Shown here piece after piece: positions 35,601 to 47,690 of a DNA stretch of 64,000 nt (position 1 is the stretch's first letter; every line of letters starts with the position of its first letter). This stretch comes from Arenicola marina (Eukaryota > Annelida > Polychaeta > Arenicolidae), in NCBI GenBank assembly GCA_964019135.1, contig OZ025252.1, positions 45,792,959 through 45,856,958 on the forward strand, read 5' to 3'. A program made the position numbers and the translations under genes. The notes under the pieces were generated by a model that ran no database searches, was not told where the DNA came from, and was given only the letters and a program-made list of their open reading frames with translations.

Positions 35601-36890
35601 TATGTATATATGAAGGTATGAACCAAATGTTAAGATTATTAAGGGCAAATTAAATAAAACTAGCACCAGTACGCTCACAATACGCGAAGAATTATGCCTG
35701 AACCAAGGAGTTCAAGCACAGGCGGAGGTTAACAGGTTTCCATAGCAACAGGCGGAGACGGGAGGCGGGCCCTACAGGTCATCAGTGTTTCTCAGAGATC
35801 TGTAATCAACGGACGACAGGCACATTGGTACAGAGTCGCTATGCGATTGCTTCCCGTGATTTTAATAATTGACCTAAACGCTCAGCGGTTGTAATACCTT
35901 ATTGAATGCTAATGGAGACGTTTTTGGGCACCACAAGCAGTATGGTATATATTGACTGTTGTTCTAATATTGGTTACCACAGCGATTAGAGCAGGAGATG
36001 TAAAAAGTGGAGAGAACTTGATACAAAGTCGGGTTATATGTTGGCTTTATGAATAATGTATAAATATATCAATTGTGCGCCATGTATGCTACAGCAGACA
36101 ATATTTTAGTCATAAAACAAAATGTTAGATCTGCTAAGGCTACCCGTACACATGTTACAGGTAACCCCGTTCCCTTGTATGTGGAGTTTTCTGTCAGAAG
36201 CCATGCATCGGCGGGTTACCAAGTAGGGCGTGGCTTACGGCGATCACTAAGAAAAGGTGCATAGGCCATACCCAAAATAATAAGAATTGGAATCAGTAAG
36301 ATGTTGCAAGTATTAGAAGCAATAGGATCAAACGAAGAAGCAATGGACTAGTGCAAAACTTCAAGGAGGTGATCAACACAACCGTACCGAGAGAAGAGGA
36401 TAGGATTCATGGCTCAAGTTATATGGTGGCCGGTTGAACTAGAAGATCGAATGAAGCTGTCTTTGATAGCGCCACAGGACACAGAGAAGACCAGAGGATT
36501 ACTGTAGGCTACACTGACTGTCCTTCGCGGGAACACGTGCGGTTGGGAAGGACAGATTAGATTGCATGTGGTGTAGATGACAATGGTACCAGCCACTGAG
36601 ACCAGGTTGCATTTGTGGCAATGGCTACCACACGTTTAGTATTATGGTCAAATCCCATTGTAGGACTCTGCCTGGTTATTTGTTTCTGAGCCTAACCGCA
36701 TGCAGGGGTGGGTGTATCCTGTTTGTCAGTCACACGCAGAAGCATTCAGATCAGAAGAAAGGTCGGGGAGAATGGTCGGAAGGAAGGTCAGAAGGCTAGG
36801 TAGAGCCCATACCGACCCAACTCGATCCAAGCCGTAAAATCTGACCAGAAACTGCCCTCACCAACAACTCGCAAGCCTCAATAGACTCGA
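32668..36890. other. Intergenic DNA between convergent genes
   Basis: About 4.2 kb between the LRP11-like and PCMT1 genes, which are convergent. Apart from the degenerate repeat at 34,840-35,060 I see no conserved exon, RNA gene or transposon. Confidence 0.5.
34840..35060. repeat. Degenerate tandem repeat around AACCCAAACATTGGGCATAT
   Basis: Three to four diverged copies of a roughly 60-70-bp unit with ACCCAAACACTGGGCATAT and CGATAATAATA motifs. Confidence 0.6.
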
Positions 36891-36896
36891 GTCAAC

Positions 36897-36990
36897 ATGG
36901 CGTTGGGTCGAGTTGGGCTTGGGTCGAGTTGGACTTGGATCGAGTTGGGCTTGGGTCGAGTTGGGCTTGGTTAGAGTTGGGCTTGGATCG
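36897..36990. repeat. Short tandem repeat, about 18-bp unit
   Basis: About five copies of GGGTCGAGTTGGGCTT with minor variants, directly downstream of the distal last exon of PCMT1. Confidence 0.85.
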
Positions 36991-37033
36991 ATTGGTTCAG
37001 CGGCGAGATGAGTTAAGTACCGACGAGCGGTTA

Positions 37034-37213
37034 TTAGCTAAACCTGGGCCATTGCTTCTCCTTGCTGGTGAGCGGCACGTATATGACGCCCATCAGCTCC
37101 TTCTGCACCACGCTGCCGTCCTCCTGCTTGTCCACCTGCACCAGCAACTGGTTGTGGCCCTCGGGACCAACGGGCAAAATCAGGCGTCCGCCGGGTCGAA
37201 GCTGCTCAACTAA
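37034..37213 (-). CDS. PCMT1: PCMT1 last exon, distal version
   Basis: Encodes [20 protein letters not shown] onward, ending KEKQWPRFS then stop. The acceptor is TTGCAG, phase 0. It is closer than the proximal copy to the vertebrate sequence at MGVIYVPLT. Its use requires skipping the proximal terminal exon and its stop codon. Confidence 0.9.
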   Translation of the reverse strand, partial: LVEQLRPGGRLILPVGPEGHNQLLVQVDKQEDGSVVQKELMGVIYVPLTSKEKQWPRFS

Positions 37214-40200
37214 CTGCAACGACAGTCATACACACCCTCACCATCGTACTCGTCGCTAGCTGCAGGCTAGGAAAGCCGAGCCCAGTTGTTCGCCGGAACC
37301 GGAAGTTGCTAACCGGCGGAGACCTTGGTATTACCAACCTTCCACGTGTAACTGCTCAACACTTACAATGCTTGGGTCACACTGCTCATTGGATTTGCTC
37401 ATCGCCTCACTATTGCCAGCACATATTACCAGAATCCGTTATTCAATTAAATGTACCGTCTGTACAAGCTCCTGTAATATGGTACCCATTTATTTACTGT
37501 TTATCTTTAGCTACCAATCCTTTAATCTTGACAATTCTTGAGTAAATGGCTCAAATGACCCAAACTACGGATCACCGCGATTAGCAGTAAAACGTTACAC
37601 TGTCATCCTGCATCACAATAGCGTTTGTGTATTCTGCCATTTCTGTCAATCACACTATTCTCTCTTGATCACTGCCAGTGTATTGCACATATCAGCCAAT
37701 ACAATTCATTAAAGCCACAGTAAGACAAGCGGCAAATAAACCTATTGTGACTGCCAATATATTACAGCGATCATCTGACCATAACTCTGTAGCATACCCG
37801 ACCCGTATGGGAAGGAAATCGATCATTTCTATATAATTACATGCATTACTATATAGAGATATGAAAGCATGTAAAAATAAAAACGTAAATCGTAAACAAA
37901 AGTAGAACGAATTAAAATTAAATTCGTATAATAAAATCATGGCAGAACCACGAATATCAACTGCTGAAAATAACAGAATTAATTCCTTACAAAAAATTAC
38001 AGCCAAAAACACAATTAAGTATGGGGCATTGTCATTTTCTTTATTGCCGTGCACATTTCATGCCATTCTGTAACATAACAACACATACTAAGTCGTCCTG
38101 CTATCGAACCTATCAATAGGAAAATGCATGAAAGTTATATACATTTTAGAAGTGTACATTTCATGAAAAGTTAACAAAGATAACAAATGTATCACATAAA
38201 TAATAAATACATATTTCAAGAAACTTACACCTGTGGATGATAGGGTGTCAAAATTGATCATCATCGGTGAGCTACACATTACGTTCTACAAACATAAGGG
38301 AGGTCAAGAAACTAACACCTATGGATGACAGGGTGTCAAGTCGATCAACATCGGTGAGCAACACCTTATGTTCCAAAAATATCGAGGAGTGGGCAATGAC
38401 ATACATGTAAGTGCCACTTGGGCTTTGGCAGAGTGAAAAGAAGATGGTTCAAAGAAAAGAATAGGCAGATGGCAGCAGAATGACGGATTGTTTAAGGTAG
38501 TCCTCTCTTGATTTGACTTCGGTGAATGATGGTATCCTTTAAGTGGCAGGTATCTGCTGCATCACTGGTGGTGTAGAATGTTACTTCAATGTAACAATAG
38601 TTTCAAAATGTTGCTGCAATCTCCGACGATTCATCTGTATATTCACTACATTGCTCATGCAGCTCCCATGTTTTTGTCAAGCAACGCAACATGCTATGTG
38701 GCTAAGTTCAACCAGGATGCCAGCTTCCTCGCGTCCACTGCTCCAGTCGGTCTATCTAAATCGCGTAGGCGGCGGCCACTGCTTGGCTTTGCAGGTCAGC
38801 GGCACGTAAACCACTGACATCTTTCGCTTCTCCACCAACGAGCCATCCGCCTTTTTGTCGACCTGGATGAGTTTCTGCGTCTTGTTGGCCGGCCCGACAG
38901 GCACGACTAACCTACCCCCGGCCTTCAACTGGCTAGTGAGCTGTAAGGCAGGGACAAGGGAGGTACCGGGGATCACTCAGCGGCTCTCGATCATGTCCCC
39001 CACAGTAGCCAACCGACATGCAAGGTTTACCCATTCAAAATGGCGTCTGCTTATGTGTGTTCTTACCATTTGAGAACTATAACATGTTTGGTTCGCCACA
39101 TTTTTACTTCTCTTTTCTTTGTAAAACGATCCCCTAGGTGTATGTGGCGATAGAAGAAACGGCGCGAAGGGTATTCACATTCCTTAGGGGTGTTACGTAC
39201 CTGCATAAATCCACATGCCAGTAACTTGCTCAAAATGTCTCGTCTGATAAATATCACGGCGACGTGACTCACAAATGTGTATACACACGTGCTTAGCACC
39301 ACGTGCACATGACGCCTTCTTGACGTCATTCTACTATCCCGTCAAAGGAGATTAAATAACATTACTTCCCATTGATAAGAAAATATGTCATCGCACATTT
39401 TCCGATAGCTCGAATGGGGGATTAATTTAGAGGCTGTGGCAGGTACTGACCGCAGTGGGGATGGAGGGGGCGGCGGCGCCGACGTGGATGGCGTCATAGG
39501 GAGCCTCCTCCGGGTGCCCCTCCCGCCCGTCCCCCACCACCAGCTTGAGACGCCCGGCCTCCAGCAGGGCCTTGGCCGTGGGATCCTTCTTGCAGTTGGC
39601 GATGGACTCATTAACTAGCGAATCGATGTGGTCGATTCCCACTGCCTTGCCAGTCTCCCCCACCTGGTTGGCATGGTAACAAAGCCTAAATTAAATTAAC
39701 ACAATTAAAAAGACGGAAACCGTATAAATTGTATATGTATAGTACCTGTATACCGGTACCTGTATACCGGTATGACGCTATGCGAAAAGTCACGTTAATG
39801 GGAATAATTTCGCCTCGTCCTTTGCTCCAAAGTTGTATTCTGATGCTAGCAATCAAGTGATAATATTATGAGCATATAATAAATTAAGTATATTGACGGT
39901 ATAACATTAATTAAAGCGCAGTCCAAGCGCAAACCAAGAACAAACAGCAAGTACGTTTACCAAGAACTTGCCGTTGAACCAATCACTGAGGGGTACAACT
40001 GAGAATGCAGAAGCAACTCAAATCGTTGCAAGTACTTTAGGTCAAACACTTACCATTTTGGCCATGCATGCTGTTAGATAGCCACTTCCAGACCCCACGT
40101 CCAGGGTTTTGGAGCCTTCTTTGATGTGGTCAGACAGTATTTCTAAAGCGTGCGCATGCTGGAAGTGTAGCCAAAGGGATTGGGTTGACACGGTGAAAAC

Positions 40201-41622
40201 GATACACCCAAAACACACAAAATCCACATCAAACGTTAGAAATGTCTTCAATGATAAATCCTTTTAGAATTGCAAACAAAATCAATTAATCACATTTAGT
40301 GAAGCAAATGACTGTAAAATAAAGAGTCATTCTGCAAACACGCTGGGCATGATCATGTTCGTTATATAGTAAGTGCTACGAGCAAAATATTTGTAATGGC
40401 CAGTTTTAAGTACAGTGTTAAACGCAAAAAATTGGGCTGAAACTACCAGTTGCGTTTTACTCTACGTCTGTACTCTACCCGTAAATCAATTACCATACCG
40501 CCTCGCATGTTGCAATTGCACAAATATCTTCTTGCGTAGATGTTTGGATGCATCAACATCATGCTGACATTTTTGACAAATTAACTATTGTGGCCCTAAA
40601 TATTGTTAGTTTTGGAGAATTTAATTTGTGTGCATGGTGAGTTAGTACCTTATTTGGACACCAATAAGACCGAATTTTAATGAAGTTCCAAATAACCGTT
40701 CGCAGCACCCATAAGCATGCGGACAGTAAATAGTGGATTGAATCGTTTTACCATCACTGCCATGCAGGCAGTCAAGTAACCACTGCCTGAGCCTACATCC
40801 AGGACCGTTGCACCCTTCTTCAATGAAGATTCCATCAGCTCTAAGGCATATGCATGCTGAAAGAACCTAGCCCAGTTCATAGCCATCCCGACAAACCCAA
40901 AATGGACAATGAGATTATCACGCCATGTGTGAAGGACCACAACTGATTGGCATGGGATGGATGGTCTCAAATTTACAAATATACATTGAGCAAGACCACA
41001 ATTCTCTTTGTCGCGCGCTAGTCTTTATTGTAGAGCAAAAGCAGAAGTTTTTGGATTAGATAATCGAAAGTCACCTGCTTTCTATGTGTTTTCGTATCTT
41101 CTAAGCCATCATCATAGGTACATTATACTATATGATGGCGGGGGTAAGCGTTTCAAGACAAGAGAAAGAAATGAGTACCATGTGTGGTGCACTGATGGTG
41201 ACAGCATACCCAATGCCCTGGGGAGAATCCATATAAGGGTTGTTCGGGCAAAAGTTCCTTCTGTCCACAGACTTCATGGCCTCAGCAACAGAAACATGCT
41301 TCACAATGCCATTGGCTGCAAAGCACATAGGGAAAGTCATTTATGTTAATATATGCACGCTTACGTACTTCGTTCAGATCATGTCATATAAGCTAACAAA
41401 CAGCTAATAAAATTTACAGTATTACTAAATGGCTGTACAAATCAACTGTTCAAGCAACTAACCATCTGTTCCATTCAAAATGTAAGTATCTTGTCCTAGT
41501 CAAAACTACACATGGTAATTTTATAATATAAGTAATTACTTGCATCAATGCTATTTATGTCACATACCCACTAAGTTTTCCACCAGCTGACTATTGGATG
41601 TGCCACTGGACCTCCAAGCCAT
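37034..41622 (-). CDS. PCMT1: Protein-L-isoaspartate O-methyltransferase with duplicated exons
   Basis: Minus-strand exons in order: 41568-41622 (start [18 protein letters not shown]), 41179-41315, then either 40752-40856 or 40054-40158, then 39451-39663, then either 38752-38940 or 37034-37213. Splice phases match throughout. Predicted products are 232 or 229 residues, close to the roughly 227 of vertebrate PCMT1. Recognised segments are the [21 protein letters not shown] substrate-side block, SAM motif [36 protein letters not shown] and GGRLILPVG, ending with [11 protein letters not shown]. The enzyme uses S-adenosylmethionine to methylate isoaspartyl residues in damaged proteins, initiating their repair, mainly in the cytosol. 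Neither C-terminus has the RDEL ending known from one mammalian isoform. The start ATG is chosen by alignment to the family. Confidence 0.93.
38219..38385. repeat. Diverged tandem duplication, about 85-bp unit
   Basis: Two copies share CACCTRTGGATGAYAGGGTG, TGATCAACATCGGTGAGC-like and TTCYRMAAA motifs. It lies between the two terminal exons of PCMT1. Confidence 0.75.
38752..38940 (-). CDS. PCMT1: PCMT1 last exon, proximal version
   Basis: Encodes the C-terminal beta-sheet portion starting [20 protein letters not shown] and ending [10 protein letters not shown] then stop. The acceptor is TTACAG, phase 0. It retains the GGRLVVPVG and YVPLT family blocks. It is the first terminal exon met by the transcript. 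Confidence 0.88.
   Translation of the reverse strand, partial: LTSQLKAGGRLVVPVGPANKTQKLIQVDKKADGSLVEKRKMSVVYVPLTCKAKQWPPPTRFR
40054..40158 (-). CDS. PCMT1: PCMT1 SAM-binding exon, version B
   Basis: 105 bp, phase 0 at both ends, bounded by a TTCCAG acceptor and an ATG|GTAAGT donor. It encodes [20 protein letters not shown] followed by [15 protein letters not shown]. Equal length and phase to version A indicate a tandem exon duplication. Inclusion of both would keep the frame but duplicate SAM motif I, so alternative use is the likely arrangement (inference). Confidence 0.9.
40752..40856 (-). CDS. PCMT1: PCMT1 SAM-binding exon, version A
   Basis: 105 bp, phase 0 at both ends, bounded by a TTTCAG acceptor and an ATG|GTAAAA donor. 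It encodes [20 protein letters not shown] followed by [18 protein letters not shown] motif I. It is collinear with version B (40,054-40,158), with 23 of 35 residues identical and the differences concentrated before the motif. Confidence 0.9.
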
Positions 41623-41768
41623 GGCGGAGAATCGTAGGGTTGTCGGGATTAAGAAAGCTAGTGATACAGTAACAGATAAATATTTTCGCCACATATAGGC
41701 AACCTTATCAGTTGTTCTAATGATTCTCGTTCACATCGGATTCATCACAGATGACACGAACGTTTTAG

Positions 41769-41851
41769 CAGAATAGTTCTACAGCTGGCTATTGCCTCCA
41801 GGTCCTGCTCAGAATAGTTCTACAGCTGGCTATTGCCTCCAGGTCCTGCTC
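41769..41851. repeat. Exact 41-bp tandem duplication
   Basis: Two identical adjacent copies beginning AGAATAGTTCTACAGC and ending AGGTCCTGCTC, about 150 bp upstream of the PCMT1 start codon. It is either recent or an assembly artefact. Confidence 0.9.
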
Positions 41852-44104
41852 CTTGGTGTCTTGGTCATGTTCATCCAGCAAACATTTCTGGAAGAAATGG
41901 ATGGTACAAAACTGAAAAGTAAGCAATCAATTATATTTACATCTCTATGAGAGTTGATTGGGGGAGGGGATAAGTTTAGTTATTAACTTGATCTACCGGT
42001 AGTTTTGTTTTTGATGACTAATGGTTGTACAATCAAACCGGTACTAGACGTTGTAGGGCAAAAATAGGACACAGAGAGTCTAGTCGAAATTGTCTCGATG
42101 TTTTACGTTCATAATCTTAGTAGTGTCGATCATTTGAAGTTTGGCAAAAACAACTCACTAACAGTTGCTTGACGGGGTGCCAAAACTCGAGCAGTAAATT
42201 TGTGTAGCCAAGCTGCTAACTGTATTTCATTGAGATGAAAGATGTTTTATATGTCTGAACCCTGGGCGTAAGAACTTGATTAGCTTGGTCAAGCCCTAAT
42301 GCCCTTTGGGGTATTTTAATTGGAAACAACTCTAGAACATAATTGAAACACAGGCTGCATGGTTCTGATTACTGGTACATTGCTCTGAAAAGAATGCTAC
42401 TCTTTACTCACGGGTTGTCCTCCATGATTTGCTTGAACACATCTATAAAATCTATAGCCTTAACGTTGCTCTATACACAATCACAATTTGGCCCTGAGCA
42501 GCATTTAAATTTTGATGTAAATTATGATGTCATAATATACAATAAATCAAAGGGTATATGCCTTGACAGTACTTTTCCAGACTGGTGCATCTCATATAGG
42601 AATATGCATCAGGTATGAGTTGTCATCAACTTCTGACATAGCTGCTTGTTAACATGGGGAACGTAGATTTCACAGAACATACGTTTCTTAATGCCGGCAC
42701 ACCCTGAAGCTGTATTATAGCGCCATTTGAGTGTTTGATGATACTTGAGCGAAACCGGCCCATCTTGGGGCATCCCTCTATTATACAGTCTTTTCTGACT
42801 GGCAGAATAGAAGTCATATAATGCAGGAACCACTGTACTCAGTTCTGTTGTCCAAAGAATTCACATGATGCCAAAATCAATAGTTTTATACAAACAAAGA
42901 AGTTTCTCTATAGCTGTTGATTTATTTACCTTGTCATCTATCATGTCTGCGGGCAATAGTATTGCTGGTATTTTGAGAAGGGTTAGTAGGGATGGGGGCG
43001 AGGTTGTATCAATGCCAAGCCATAATTTGAATTACTTGCATTTCTTGTACCTGTTATATACACATAGAATCTATATAAACATTGCTTACTACCTTTCAGA
43101 CTTTAAGCCAAATTTTGCTTTTGGAAGCTAACAGGACTGTAGTAGACTTTGTATAGACAAAAAATTCTTTGTCCCCTTTGCTTGTTGTTGATATTATACT
43201 CTCCCACAGGCTTACTTCTTTTAACCAATGGAAAAAATAGTAATATGACCTTGTAACCCTTATAAACACAGCTGTCAATACACTTTCGTCTGCTATACTT
43301 TATGCTGGAGACTATCGTGCTGTGATGTTATTAAACAAGATATATATCTACTTGCAGTTAAGTTAAAATCGCAAGGGTTTTTTGTATACTATACTAATGC
43401 TAATAGTACCACTCTAATACCAGTAATGGAGTAAGCTTATATAAATCATGGCTGCACATGATGCACAGAAAAACATATGATAGCATGGTGACAGATATTA
43501 AACGCGACAGCCATAATTCTCACATCAAAACCACTGCCAAGGCCCCCTGGCTGAAGGGTTTTATGTCTAAGCTAGGCATTGGCTTGGCCTAGCCCTGATG
43601 CATGGCCCTCACGACCTCAACCCTAACAGAGGTGTATATGCCATGCCATACACATGGTAAAAAAAACGTATGTTGATATCAGGCAATAAAACCAGCATAT
43701 TCTGCATGGCAGCACCACTAATTCTTGCTGTGTCTATAGTCGTGCAGGTGTTTTTGATGCAACTACAGTGGTGCTGCCATGCTGAAGTCATGGAAGATGT
43801 CAATTGTATTGCCTGGTCAAATTTGAAGCGTCAGAGAGGAAAGCCATTAACAACTGACAAAAATATAATTCATATGCAAGTAATAGAGAGCAAACTTGCA
43901 AATGAATACATGCATACTATGGTCCACTTAAATAATGTCTAAAGAAGAGAGTCAAGGCGATTTGGAGAGGTAGGCTCATTGCCATAAATAATCAACAATC
44001 GTTCCTTGAAGTGAGCTTTGTGAAAACTTTCTTGACCATGTGTATTGCTTGACACTTGTGCCTATCACAGATACAGTATCACTATCAGCTTGTTTCACTA
44101 TTAG
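41852..44104. other. Intergenic DNA upstream of PCMT1, nothing recognised
   Basis: No exon or element I can support. Several 60-90-codon frames exist but none resembles a known protein. Confidence 0.45.
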
Positions 44105-44559
44105 CTTGGTTCATGGGATGGAAGTCCTACGGCCTGTGAATATGCTATATATTACAATTACTTGTAATATATAGCGTATATAGCCCTGTCACATAGCCCC
44201 CAGCCGCAGGGCGGACCGGAGGGCCATGGATTCCCCAGCACGGCCCGCAGTCCGAGAGGCACAAAGATTAAAGGCCTACAGCGCTACTCACAAATTTATC
44301 AGCCCACCAGATATCCACCAAAACTTCTGCCACTCACAGCCATTTCAAAAATGCATCTAACTCTTCATAAATGTATCCTGGGCATGAATATGTGACATAT
44401 ATGTAGCGTCTTCATCACATTTTTGTGAAATCCAGAAATCTTTGTCACCCCCTGCCCTTGGACGGTAGGCCAAGATCGGTCTGCTCTGCGGCTGGTGGGC
44501 CATGCTATAGGGATATAGCATATATACAGGCTGTAGGACTTCTATCCTGTGAACCGAGC
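44105..44559. mobile_element. Long inverted repeat element
   Basis: The left arm (44,105-44,227) and right arm (44,468-44,559) are inverted copies. Shared blocks include GAAGTCCTACRGCCTGT, TATGCTATAT and CCAGCCGCAGRGC. The left arm also holds a perfect 13-bp stem hairpin, CTATATATTACAA/TTGTAATATATAG with a 4-base loop (44,146-44,175). No coding content. Probably a foldback or MITE-type transposon; a transcript would form a long double-stranded hairpin. Confidence 0.8.
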
Positions 44560-44590
44560 GCCCGTGGTCAGAAGGGTCAAGTTTACTCAC

Positions 44591-44650
44591 GAGCACTTGA
44601 ATCAGTATGCTCCTATCTATAAAGATAGGAGCGTACTGGTTTGAGTGCTC
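44591..44650. repeat. 28-bp hairpin with 4-base loop
   Basis: Arms GAGCACTTGAATCAGTATGC... and ...GCGTACTGGTTTGAGTGCTC pair over 28 positions with about four mismatches around an ATAA loop. It lies 31 bp right of the long inverted repeat. It could be a small palindromic element or, less likely, a microRNA-like precursor. Confidence 0.75.
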
Positions 44651-45884
44651 ATGATTTTACTGACCATATTGGCGCAAGTGCCCCCAGGCAAGCCCGCTTC
44701 TCACGTCAGTGATTTTTAGAGCGATCGCGACAAATTCGTGGAAAATATGGGCCGAAACGACACGCTACGGCATTTATGACTTTGATTTTAAAAGGCTGCA
44801 TAACCCTACTGCGAGACTGGCCTAGATCAATGTAGGAGAGCTTGTTTAAAAGCACAACAGTTGACGGCAATGACCATTATGCTTCATTTACATAACTACC
44901 TTAAGCCTGAAATGGCTTAATCAACTAACTTCAATAACAAACAATGTTTTACTCTTATTCAAGGTTAAAACCACTGATCATCACCGAAATCAGATCGAAA
45001 ATGGGCGTCAGAAAATGTAAATATCCGCTGACCTTGACCTCTTAAAATATATCTCTCTCGCCAGATGTCGCTGCATTGTATCTTCCTCTGGCAAAAGAGC
45101 CCTCTGCCCGGAGATCGGATACACTAGGGCCACTCTCTGCCTCCGACTCACTCCGCTAGGGCTCCATTATATCTCTGTTGTCTCCTACGTCGTCAATGCA
45201 TTTTCACTCTCGCTCGCCAGGGCGGCGCTGCGGAAATTGATCAGAAAAATGCGTCGCGCATTTCTACACAATGGGATTACGTGATATTTTCGTGAGTAAA
45301 GTGTTGAGGCATTGAGTGAAACGAGGAAACCGCGCAGTCGTGGCATTTTGTTGACGAAATCGACCGATGTTGTTCGGGCTGAGTTTTCTGGCTGCAAAAT
45401 GGCTTGCCTACCTTCTCTCTTTATATGACACATGTGTGAAGCCGGCCGCCCCCCACCCCCCCCTCCCGCCCTACCGACCCACGATTGAGGCACCTGTGGT
45501 TTGGATATGCGATCGGAGAAATCGGCGCGGATATTTGGAGCATGCGGACTCACTCTTTCCGCTAATAGGCGGATCAATATTAACCGAACGCAAAATCCGC
45601 GGTCAGCGTGAATGTGGCACTTGCTGGACTGCACAAAGTATGAAGATCGTTAACTAGCGCCATAAAATAAATCAACGGATACGTATTGTGTTCATTATCT
45701 TATTCTCGTTGTTATAATATTATTTACAGATTTTTTGCAGGTCACTATACTACTATATATATATTAAATGTATTGTTCGGCCTGGACGCCATGTTGGAAA
45801 TTCTCGTGATCCTCTTCTGGGTGGGGAGTAAGGTCTGGGAGTAAAATGTACCACGTGACCGCCCTATTGGACCACAATCTCCGC
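44651..45884. other. Intergenic DNA, nothing recognised
   Basis: No supported exon or element. A poly-C tract lies near 45,455. Confidence 0.45.
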
Positions 45885-45935
45885 GTTCGGTTATGCACTC
45901 CGCGGAGTCAGACTACTCCGCTCGCATAACCGAAC
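45885..45935. repeat. Inverted repeat GTTCGGTTATGC
   Basis: 12-bp perfect arms at 45,885-45,896 and 45,924-45,935, with further partial pairing of the ACTCCGC-rich interior. It directly precedes the left arm of the larger inverted pair at 45,951. Confidence 0.8.
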
Positions 45936-45950
45936 TCACCATCAGTGTAT

Positions 45951-47671
45951 CGTTTTTGTAATTCACACCCGGTTGGCACTTCCGGTTCCGTGATTACGCA
46001 GTTTCTTATGAATATTCAAACAGATATCTGCATGCGGGCGGGAACAGTAAACGTAAACGTTTCGGCGCGTTGTTTTCGGAAATATGCATCACCCGGTCTT
46101 TCCCAGCTAACACATAACGTTTTAAGAACCTTTTTAGAACTTTTTTTGGGTTCTTATGTGGTTACAATAAACCATAACGTTTTTATTACCATATAAATAC
46201 GTTTTAGGTGTAATTCTTAATAGGCTCGTAATTCAAAACGTTTTACTGCGGTTTAAAGAACTTTGTTTTATCTCGAAAATTCAGGTGCCAAAAAATCGTT
46301 TTTGTCGATGGAAAAAAAACGTTACAAACCAAATGATTGACAAGATGAAACTAAGATACGTCACTTGAAAGTAAAGGCAGGTGATACAGTCAAGGTATCG
46401 GCGAGTAGCAGATTCCTGGAAAGGGCTGACTATCCGCTGAAATTGTGCCTGTTATTTCAAAGCAACTGAACCCCCCACTCCACCCCCGTTTTTTGTCCGG
46501 CATTCGCTAGATATAGCCAGGGGTCTGGAACGGGTAAATGGCGACATGCAACACAGGCATATTTAAAAAATCGACATTCGACATTGACCCCCAAATTCCG
46601 ACACCGAGGATTTGAAAAGAAAACATCCACACGGATAGTGGCATTTTAGAAAAAAACGACACTGAAAAAAGCGACGCTTTTGACATTTAACACTGCAAAT
46701 TTTGAAAAATCGACATTTGACAGTGCAAATTTTACAAAATCGACATTTGACACTGCGAATTTTGAAGAATCGACATTTGACACTGCGAATTTTGAAAAAT
46801 CAAGACTGGATACTGGACGCCCCCTTACAAACCCCTATAGATCTAATTTAAATTGTTCTCAAGATTATTATTAAATTAATTGATACATATAATTTGGGTG
46901 AATTACGATAAGATAACATTTTAGTTGTTAATAAACATTGTTTATTCTTTGTTATATTGTGTTCAAAAACTGGTATTCACCCCTTCTTTCTTGAATAAGA
47001 CCGGCCTAATTAATGCACATATTGATATGTCGCTGATCAACAAAATTATGACGGCACATCACCACACCCTACACTGATTTATTATGGTGCCTCCCCCCCC
47101 CCTACTGTGACTGCATGTAGAGCGATGTCACATTGTGAATGTTGTTGACTAAGCCCCTGCATACTACTAACAACTTCAGCTGGGTAACCTGCTTTTGGGC
47201 AAGTTTGATCGAGGGTCGAAAAGTCGAAAAACAACTTAATTGAAGAATGGAAGCAATGAAGTGTCGCTTGCAAGCCAGTCCTGTCTCGAGCCCAGGCCCA
47301 GCTCTCGCTACTTCGTTGCTGTGATTCACAGCCAACTCCGCTACCCGCCTGGCTGTCTCGCTTTGTCAGTCTCCCCTTCGCCCCTGTTATGGTCTCTAAA
47401 AGCACATTAACCTTGTTGACACCTTCAGCTTCACTGTCTGTATCACTTTCCCTTTCGGTTTTGCTGTTGCTGGTCAGATAATTCCGGACAGGGTGAAGAT
47501 TCCGTCGAAGTGGCCAGTTTAACCACTGTCACTGACAGTTTCCGGTGGAGAAAAGTTGGCCTTACCTGCCTGCGGCGACGTACTGAATATTCATCAGTGT
47601 TCATGATTAATTAAAATATGCAAAATTATGAGAAACCGGAAGGGCCAACCGGGTGTGAATTACAAAAAACG
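45951..47671. mobile_element. Inverted-repeat-bounded 1.7-kb segment
   Basis: About 40 bp at 45,951-45,990 (CGTTTTTGTAATTCACACCC, then CGGTTGG and TTCCGGTT) recurs inverted at 47,632-47,671. The interior has no transposase that I recognise and includes another repeat (46,514-46,848). It could be a non-autonomous DNA transposon or two inverted copies of a smaller repeat. Confidence 0.6.
46514..46848. repeat. Dispersed repeat with internal 30-bp tandem units
   Basis: Begins CCAGGGGTCTGGAACGGG and ends CCCTTACAAACCCCTATAG. It carries four copies of a 30-bp unit based on TCGACATTTGACACTGC and AAATTTTGAAAAA. Same family as 25,128-25,337 and 61,585-61,655. Confidence 0.75.
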
Positions 47672-47690
47672 CATCAGTGTATGAGTTTGA

